From NCBI RefSeq assembly GCF_001428245.1, contig NZ_LMRV01000024.1:1507-65506 (forward strand): DNA of 64,000 nucleotides, written 5' to 3'. Source of the DNA: Paenibacillus sp. Soil522. Its GTDB lineage: Bacteria; Bacillota; Bacilli; Paenibacillales; Paenibacillaceae. Of the stretch, positions 58,766 to 64,000 are shown piece by piece (position 1 is the first letter of the stretch; every line of letters begins with the position of its first letter). A program made the position numbers and the translations under genes. Below the pieces are notes generated by a model. The model had not been told where the DNA came from and did no database searches. It worked only from the letters and a program-made list of their open reading frames with translations.

Positions 58766-60760
58766 GTGGCTTTTCAATTTCCGCTTTCAGCATTTTACTG
58801 TACCCCTAATACGCATACGGAGATAACCGGAACAAACGGAATTCGTATGGAGACCCCGCCTGAAGGCGGAGGCTTGCATTTGGATACGAGAGAAATGGAT
58901 CGAATGCTCTGGTCGGAGAATCATTTTTTAACCGCAGAGGTTTACCATGAGTCGCATGATGTGCTCGTTTTGCTGTTTACCTTCCGTGATGCGGCAGATC
59001 GTTCAATTACCGTTCATTACGGCATATTACCTCATGTGAAGACGAAGCTTTGTTTCCCTTTGGAGGCACTTAAGGGGGAAAAACTATTTCTGAACCGTTT
59101 TCCCGGCGTTATGCAGTCTGTTATACGAGGTGATGCATGCGTTGATCGCCATACCATTATGCATTTGGGCGTTTCCACCATACCGTCGACCGTATCCAGA
59201 AGCGTTACCATAACTGACATTTGTTTAGCTTCAGCATTGCCTTCTTTCGATTATGCGTTTACGCCTTACGTGGATGAGCTTGGCCAACTGGCAGGCAAGG
59301 AATGGAGCGGCAAAATGTTTAGCTCGAAGCAGCTTGAACAATCTTTGAGAGAAGAGCTGTCGGATTATGAGCAGAACGCTGCGCAGGAGAGCGAGCTATC
59401 CTCTTACGGCGGCTGGAAGCGGCTGCGCTTTGAGGCGTCGGGCTTTTTCCGAACCGAGCATGACGGGCAGCGGTGGTGGTTCGTCGATCCGGATGGTTAT
59501 GCTTTATTTAGTAAAGGCATGGATTGTATCCATCCTGCCGAGGCTATGAAGGTTAAGGGTATGGAGCATCTCATTCCACCGCTTCCGGATAGAGATGGGC
59601 CGTATAAGGATGCTTGGATAAATGATGGCTTCAGTTATGGCATAGCAAATCTGATCCGCGCCTTCGGAGAGGAATGGCATAGAGACTGGATGCAGCTTAC
59701 TGAGCATCGGATGAAGGCGTGGGGAATGAATACGATTGGCAACTGGTCGAGCATCCCCTTTATTCAGCAATCTAATATCCCCTACGTTTATCCGCTGGAT
59801 GGATTTCCGGAAACAACGGAGACGATATTTCGGGATTTTCCTGACGTCTTTAGCCCGGAATACGACCGGAATGCGAAAGCATTTTCCGAGCAGCTTGCTT
59901 GTATGCGCGATGATCGGAGAATGATCGGGTATTTTATGCGGAATGAGCCTCATTGGGCATTCGTTGACGGCTTGAACTTGACGGAGCAGCTGCTTGCTTC
60001 TCCGAAGCCCTTCGCAAGTAAGCTCGTTTTCCTGGATACGCTCATTCAGAAATACAGTATGATCAAAAGCTTAAATGAGGCTTGGGGCAGCAGCTTCGAG
60101 CGGTTTGAGGATATTTTAGTCGATGGGGCTGCTGCAGGCTCCTGCGATTGGTGGAATAGTGAAGCTCGGAAAGAAGACTTTTTGGCTTTTAACCGAATCA
60201 TGATTAGACGCTACGTGGAGGTTCCTGCTGCCTATTGCAGGCAAGCAGACCCTAATCATTTGAATCTGGGCATGCGGTATGCGTGGGTGGGCAGCGACGA
60301 TGTACTTGAAGGCTGCGAGGCCTTTGACGTTTTTTCGGTTAATTGCTATCAAAGCAAGCCTGATCAAGAGCTGATCGAGCGTATTAGCAAGCGGCTTCAT
60401 AAGCCAGTCATGATTGGGGAATTTCATTTTGGAGCCTCGGATGCCGGAATGCTTGCCTATGGCATAAGGGCCGTGAGCACGCAAGAGGAAAGAGGAAGGG
60501 CGTATCAGTATTTTGTCGAGCAGGGGGCAGTGATACCGGAGCTGATTGGCGTCCATTATTTTCAACTAAATGATCAGCCTGTCTTAGGACGCTTCGATGG
60601 CGAGAACTACCAGATTGGTGTCGTCGATGTGTGCCAGCAGCCTTATTATCCTTTTGTAGAGAAAATGAAGCTTACCCATGAAAGATTGTATGATGTTCGT
60701 GTCGGCATGCTTGAGCCTTACCGGGAATGCCCGCAGGAAATACCGAAAACCGGGTTTTAA
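58766..60760 (+). CDS. Clan GH-A glycoside hydrolase, GH50 agarase-like
   Basis: About 664 residues. The N-terminal beta domain is followed by a TIM barrel that opens with SGFFRTEHDGQRWWFVDPDG, a pattern I know from GH50-type beta-agarases. The likely acid/base is the glutamate in GYFMRNEPHWA (about residue 394) and the likely nucleophile that in VMIGEFHFG (about residue 552). There is no signal peptide, so it acts in the cytoplasm on oligosaccharides brought in by the set 2 importer just upstream. The start is probably GTG 58766, nine bases after AAGGAG. The ATG at 58757 abuts the ribosome site. Whether the substrate is an agaro-oligosaccharide is unknown. Confidence 0.75.
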   Translation: MAFQFPLSAFYCTPNTHTEITGTNGIRMETPPEGGGLHLDTREMDRMLWSENHFLTAEVYHESHDVLVLLFTFRDAADRSITVHYGILPHVKTKLCFPLEALKGEKLFLNRFPGVMQSVIRGDACVDRHTIMHLGVSTIPSTVSRSVTITDICLASALPSFDYAFTPYVDELGQLAGKEWSGKMFSSKQLEQSLREELSDYEQNAAQESELSSYGGWKRLRFEASGFFRTEHDGQRWWFVDPDGYALFSKGMDCIHPAEAMKVKGMEHLIPPLPDRDGPYKDAWINDGFSYGIANLIRAFGEEWHRDWMQLTEHRMKAWGMNTIGNWSSIPFIQQSNIPYVYPLDGFPETTETIFRDFPDVFSPEYDRNAKAFSEQLACMRDDRRMIGYFMRNEPHWAFVDGLNLTEQLLASPKPFASKLVFLDTLIQKYSMIKSLNEAWGSSFERFEDILVDGAAAGSCDWWNSEARKEDFLAFNRIMIRRYVEVPAAYCRQADPNHLNLGMRYAWVGSDDVLEGCEAFDVFSVNCYQSKPDQELIERISKRLHKPVMIGEFHFGASDAGMLAYGIRAVSTQEERGRAYQYFVEQGAVIPELIGVHYFQLNDQPVLGRFDGENYQIGVVDVCQQPYYPFVEKMKLTHERLYDVRVGMLEPYRECPQEIPKTGF

Positions 60761-60768
60761 CAACGATT

Positions 60769-60808
60769 AAACCACGAGAGAGCGATAAGCCGCTCTTCGT
60801 GGTTTTTT
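60769..60808 (+). terminator. Terminator after the glycoside hydrolase gene
   Basis: AAACCACGAGAGAGCG (60769-60784) pairs with CGCTCTTCGTGGTTT (one mismatch), followed by TTTTT. It lies before the convergent LysR gene. Confidence 0.85.
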
Positions 60809-60819
60809 ATGCTTTCCAA

Positions 60820-61683
60820 TCATTCGCTGTCTACGCGGGGCAGCGTTTCTATAAAGGCGAGCAAAGCGCTGCTTACAAACGAATCCTTGCGCGTAATAAA
60901 TTCCGTCTTCATAAACTTGATCGATTCGGGAATGGCATGCGTTCGGATAGAGCCTTCAACTTCCTGCTTCGCGACGACGATCTTCGGCATCAACGAAATG
61001 CCGAGGCCAGCCGATACGCCGCCTACGATCGCTTCAAGCGTGCCGAATTCCATGATCGTCGGATGAGCTAAGCCGCCCGTTTGAAGCCATTTCTCCAAGA
61101 CGGCCCGATAGGAGCAGCCCGTACTATACACAAGGATGGGCTTCGTTAAGGCCTCTTCAATGCTGCGAACGGATGCATGACTTACGATAACCAGCTCTTC
61201 GTTAAATACAGGAAAGGACTGAAGCTCCGGGTGATCGCACTCGCATCCGATAAAAGCGCCGTCAAGCTCGTATTGGAGAACTTTCTCCATTAGAGCCTGC
61301 GAATGTCCAGTCGTCAAGGAGAGCAGCACCTCCGGATGCTGTCTATAATAGGAAGCGAGCAGAGCAGGCAGCCGAACGGCTGCTGCCGTCTGCGTTGAGC
61401 CGATCGTAAGCGGGCCGTTAGGTTCGTCCGAGGAGGTCAGCGCCTGCGTCGCTTCCTCTAACAGGCCGATAATTTTGTCGGCGTAAGTGAGCAGCGTTTT
61501 ACCACTTGAGGAAAGGGTCATTCCTCTGTTATGCCGGAGAAAAAGAGCCGTGCCCAGCTCGGATTCAAGGTTTCGAATTCTAGCGGTTACGTTGGACTGC
61601 ACATAGCCGAGCCTGAGAGCGGCTTTTGTAATGGAGCCCTCGCGAGCGACCATATGAAATACGCGTAAATCTGCACTCTCCAT
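60820..61683 (-). CDS. LysR-family transcriptional regulator
   Basis: 287 residues. The N-terminal winged helix-turn-helix reads VAREGSITKAALRLGYVQSN (residues 12-31). The effector domain follows, with GPLTIGSTQTAAAVRLP and a cysteine-containing GCECDHPEL segment. It resembles CysL/YwfK-like and other small-molecule-sensing LysR proteins, but I cannot name the effector. AGGAGG lies eight bases before ATG 61683. It is divergent from an SDR gene, whose promoter region holds matching palindromes. Confidence 0.9.
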   Translation of the reverse strand: MESADLRVFHMVAREGSITKAALRLGYVQSNVTARIRNLESELGTALFLRHNRGMTLSSSGKTLLTYADKIIGLLEEATQALTSSDEPNGPLTIGSTQTAAAVRLPALLASYYRQHPEVLLSLTTGHSQALMEKVLQYELDGAFIGCECDHPELQSFPVFNEELVIVSHASVRSIEEALTKPILVYSTGCSYRAVLEKWLQTGGLAHPTIMEFGTLEAIVGGVSAGLGISLMPKIVVAKQEVEGSIRTHAIPESIKFMKTEFITRKDSFVSSALLAFIETLPRVDSE

Positions 61684-61730
61684 GTTTCCGGCCTCCTAAA
61701 GGTTGATTTTGTTGCGCTACCCGCTGCTAG

Positions 61731-61770
61731 ATATCATAAATTATGATATTCAGTATCTTTAATGATCATT
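61731..61770. promoter_or_regulatory. Probable LysR binding sites in the divergent promoter region
   Basis: ATATCATAAATTATGATAT (61731-61749) is a perfect palindrome with 9-bp arms around one base. AATGATCATT (61761-61770) is a second short palindrome. Both lie between LysR and the SDR gene, the normal place for LysR control of itself and the divergent gene. Confidence 0.6.
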
Positions 61771-61869
61771 ATACATAAAACCAAGGACTGATTACAATGA
61801 ATTTAGAACCACTGAGAACTTAAGGGTAAAAGCGGATTTGTATTAGAAAAAGATTGAGGAGTGGTAAGG

Positions 61870-62610
61870 ATGGAGCTAAAAGATAAGTCAGTTTTAGTTA
61901 CCGGCGGCGGCACTGGAATCGGAAGGGCTGCAAGTATAGCGCTTGCTGGTATGGGTGCCCGGGTTGCCGTCAACTATTCCCGTTCTATTGCTGAAGCGGA
62001 AGAAACGGTCGAGCTGATCCGGCGCGGTGGCGGCAGGGCAATAGCGATACGGGCGGATGTGTCAAAAGATAAAGATGTACGGGAAATGGTTCATACGATG
62101 GCGCAGCAATTTGGAACCGTTGATTTGCTCGTCAATAATGCAAGTATAACGCGTCATATTCCGCTTGATGATTTAGAGGGGGTAACGGAGGAGGCTTGGA
62201 ATGAGCTCTATGGCGTTAACGTGAAAGGAATGTTTTTTTGCGCGCGGGCTGTTAGTCCCTATATGAAAGCAAATAAACATGGAGCTATCGTGAATGTCGG
62301 CAGCATAGCCGGTTTAACCGGTTTGGGATCGTCGCTTCCATACGCCGTTTCCAAGGCTGCAGTACATGGCTTAACGAAATCATTGGCTCGCGCTCTCGCC
62401 CCTGAGATAAGAGTATGCAGCGTCGTGCCGGGCGCGGTAGCTACAAGGTGGTGGGAGGGACGTGAAGAGGCTATGCACCTTTTAGCCGGCCAGATTTTGC
62501 TGCAGCGTATTGCAGCACCCGAAGATATCGCCAGCCTAATATGCTCTGTATTGCAGCAAGAAGCCATGACCGGACAACTGATTACTGTTGACGGCGGACA
62601 ATCACTATAA
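61870..62610 (+). CDS. SDR oxidoreductase, FabG-like
   Basis: 246 residues. The cofactor loop is VTGGGTGIGRAASIAL, then LVNNAS, the active-site serine in NVGSIAGL and YAVSKAAVHG with the catalytic Tyr and Lys. The end is GQLITVDGGQSL. The RADVSKDKDV segment and NYSR after strand 2 favour NADPH. The substrate is not evident. GGAG precedes ATG 61870; the GTG at 61861 overlaps the ribosome site. A DMT-type transporter follows after 32 bp. Confidence 0.88.
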   Translation: MELKDKSVLVTGGGTGIGRAASIALAGMGARVAVNYSRSIAEAEETVELIRRGGGRAIAIRADVSKDKDVREMVHTMAQQFGTVDLLVNNASITRHIPLDDLEGVTEEAWNELYGVNVKGMFFCARAVSPYMKANKHGAIVNVGSIAGLTGLGSSLPYAVSKAAVHGLTKSLARALAPEIRVCSVVPGAVATRWWEGREEAMHLLAGQILLQRIAAPEDIASLICSVLQQEAMTGQLITVDGGQSL

Positions 62611-62642
62611 TTTTCGGCTCACAGAAAGGAAAGAAATCCATC

Positions 62643-63506
62643 ATGAATAAATACAAATATATGAGTCTGATCGTTTTAACGACTTTATTAATGGGCATCG
62701 CGTTTCCGATCGGCAAAATCGGCTTATCCTACGCACCGCCCTTTTTTCTAATGGGTATAAGGTATGTGCTGGCAGGCGGCTTGCTGGCGCTGGTCGTTGC
62801 GAAAAGGCCGAGGCCGCGCGGCAGAAAGCAATGGCTGCAGGCTGTGGTAATAGGTTTATTCCAATCCGGCGGGGTGATGGGGTGCGTCTACTATAGCATG
62901 TATTGGATCACATCAAGTGAATCCGCCATAATTACGAGCGTTAGCCCGCTAATCGTAATCGTTATCGCCACTTTGTTTGCCGGTGCCGTATACAGCAGTC
63001 GTCAATGGCTAGGCGTTTTGATTGGTTTTATCGGTGTCGTCTTCACCTTCGGCCTTCATATCTCGCTCCAGCCTGGAACGTTCATCAGCTTCGGCGGGGC
63101 TGTCTGCTTCGCTGCCGCGACTTTGCTGATCAAGCGTTGGGGGCCATCCTTCGATATGACCGTGCTGGCCGCTTATCAGATGCTTGCTGGAGGTTTGGCG
63201 CTTCTTCTTATAAGTATGTTTACAGAGCATCCGTATTTTACGTTAACCGCTAAATCGATAGGCGTCCTGCTATGGCTAGCGATTTTATGCTCCATCGTCC
63301 AGTTTTCAGTTTGGTTTTATTTGCTTCGCAACGGGGATGCCGCTAAAACAAGCTCCTTTTTATTTTTAGCTCCATTTTTCGGGGTGCTGACCAGCTGGCT
63401 GCTGCTCGGAGAGCAGGTAAAGTGGTATGCGCTAGTCGGCGGCGTATTTATCTGCATCGGCATTTTTCTGGTTAACTGGGTGGGCAAGGCTAGAAGGCTC
63501 ATATGA
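62643..63506 (+). CDS. EamA/DMT-family transporter
   Basis: 287 residues with ten hydrophobic segments in two EamA repeats. The first repeat has GIAFPIGKIGLSYAPPFFLMG and RYVLAGGLLALVVAKRP, and the second FGGAVCFAAATLLIKRW and FLFLAPFFGVLTSWLLLGE. These are usually metabolite exporters of unknown substrate. AGAAAGGAAAG lies before ATG 62643. It probably shares a transcript with the SDR gene, and the MarR gene follows. Confidence 0.9.
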   Translation: MNKYKYMSLIVLTTLLMGIAFPIGKIGLSYAPPFFLMGIRYVLAGGLLALVVAKRPRPRGRKQWLQAVVIGLFQSGGVMGCVYYSMYWITSSESAIITSVSPLIVIVIATLFAGAVYSSRQWLGVLIGFIGVVFTFGLHISLQPGTFISFGGAVCFAAATLLIKRWGPSFDMTVLAAYQMLAGGLALLLISMFTEHPYFTLTAKSIGVLLWLAILCSIVQFSVWFYLLRNGDAAKTSSFLFLAPFFGVLTSWLLLGEQVKWYALVGGVFICIGIFLVNWVGKARRLI

Positions 63507-63562
63507 ATGTAAAGCGGAGGCTGGCATTCGGGATTGACAATTGCACCGCTCCATTTTATTAT

Positions 63563-63580
63563 TAGTTTGAATTCAAACTA
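63563..63580. promoter_or_regulatory. MarR-type operator
   Basis: TAGTTTGAATTCAAACTA is a perfect 18-bp palindrome 22 bp before the MarR start codon. The length and position fit an autoregulatory MarR operator. Confidence 0.7.
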
Positions 63581-63602
63581 GTTTAAGGCGGTGAAGCTCC
63601 AT

Positions 63603-64000
63603 ATGGGAAAACAAAGTCATATTCCCCGTTTCCCTTGGGAGCTAGAGGATAGCAATACGTTACTTATCAAGCTTGCTTTCATTAACATTCGGCGTGAAAT
63701 TGAAGCGGCCCTCAGGCCGCTTGGATTGACTCCTCAGCAATCGCAGTCTCTCCATTTGCTGTCGATGATGCCCGGCGCGATGAATGCCGATTTGGAGAAG
63801 CTGCTTTTTATAGATAAATCGAGCGTTACGAGCTTGATCAACGGAATGGTGAGGAGGGAGTGGGTCGTTCGGCGTGACCACGACCAGGATGCGAGAATGA
63901 AACGGATCTATTTGACGGAAAAAGGGAAAGAGATGTATCAGAAGTCATCAAACGCTGTCAAGCAGGCGAAGGATAAATCAAATCAACTGCTGACGGATGA
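63603..64000 (+). CDS. MarR-family transcriptional regulator (cut by the window edge)
   Basis: At least 132 residues, open to the right edge. The winged helix-turn-helix is visible: LRPLGLTPQQSQSLHLLSMM, then LEKLLFIDKSSVTSLINGMV, then the wing DHDQDARMKRIYLTEKGKEM with the typical D-x-R and LTEKG. The start is ATG 63603 after AAGGCGG. A perfect palindrome upstream suggests autoregulation. The 18-residue extension before the first helix is longer than usual. Confidence 0.88.
   Translation, partial: MGKQSHIPRFPWELEDSNTLLIKLAFINIRREIEAALRPLGLTPQQSQSLHLLSMMPGAMNADLEKLLFIDKSSVTSLINGMVRREWVVRRDHDQDARMKRIYLTEKGKEMYQKSSNAVKQAKDKSNQLLTD

Overview
The window looks like chromosome from a Paenibacillus-type member of the Bacillales. 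Supporting signs are strong AGGAGG-type ribosome binding sites, T-rich intrinsic terminators, catabolite-control cre sites, sugar importers of the LplB/YtcP type paired with YesM/YesN two-component systems, a B. subtilis-style assimilatory nitrate cluster, and an SR1P-like peptide gene. I see no rRNA, tRNA, CRISPR array or intact insertion sequence.

Layout. (1) 1-1450: a cyclic-di-GMP corner, with a GEMM-I-like riboswitch and terminator reading left off the window, a fragment of a GGDEF domain, and a PilZ protein. (2) 1471-7100: a disaccharide module of MFS importer, LacI regulator, GH65 phosphorylase and beta-phosphoglucomutase, with the same palindromic operator in front of both arms. (3) 7286-12300: single genes (VOC protein, LysM-GMC oxidoreductase, Gfo/Idh/MocA oxidoreductase, nucleotidyltransferase), a palindromic intergenic repeat and an MFS relic. 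(4) 12663-16027: SR1P-like peptide, pyruvate phosphate dikinase and nucleoside diphosphate kinase. (5) 16326-24508: a LacI regulator with the operon UxuB-like SDR, LarA homolog, LarE, LarB, LarC and nickel transporter, followed by a uronate-isomerase-like gene that carries the same operator. (6) 24730-30263: a GntR-controlled acid-sugar operon of GarR/LtnD-like dehydrogenase, DUF1537 kinase, class II aldolase and GntP permease. (7) 30428-39811: a tiny free-standing transcription unit and then nasD-nasE-nasA-nasB-nasC. (8) 39894-60760: two YesN/YesM plus CUT1 ABC importer sets, one next to a FAD oxidoreductase and one next to a GH50-like glycosidase, with a squalene/phytoene synthase homolog between them. 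(9) 60820-64000: LysR, SDR, DMT exporter and a MarR gene cut by the window edge.

The most interesting system is region 5. The LarA homolog keeps the His/Lys set that holds the nickel-pincer nucleotide cofactor. It is co-transcribed with all three cofactor-synthesis genes, a nickel transporter and an SDR closely resembling fructuronate reductase, and it shares an operator with a uronate-isomerase-like gene. This suggests a route glucuronate -> fructuronate -> mannonate -> gluconate, with a nickel epimerase taking the place of mannonate dehydratase. No dehydratase, KDG kinase or KDPG aldolase gene is present in the window. The reactions are inferred; the gene order and shared operator are read directly from the sequence.
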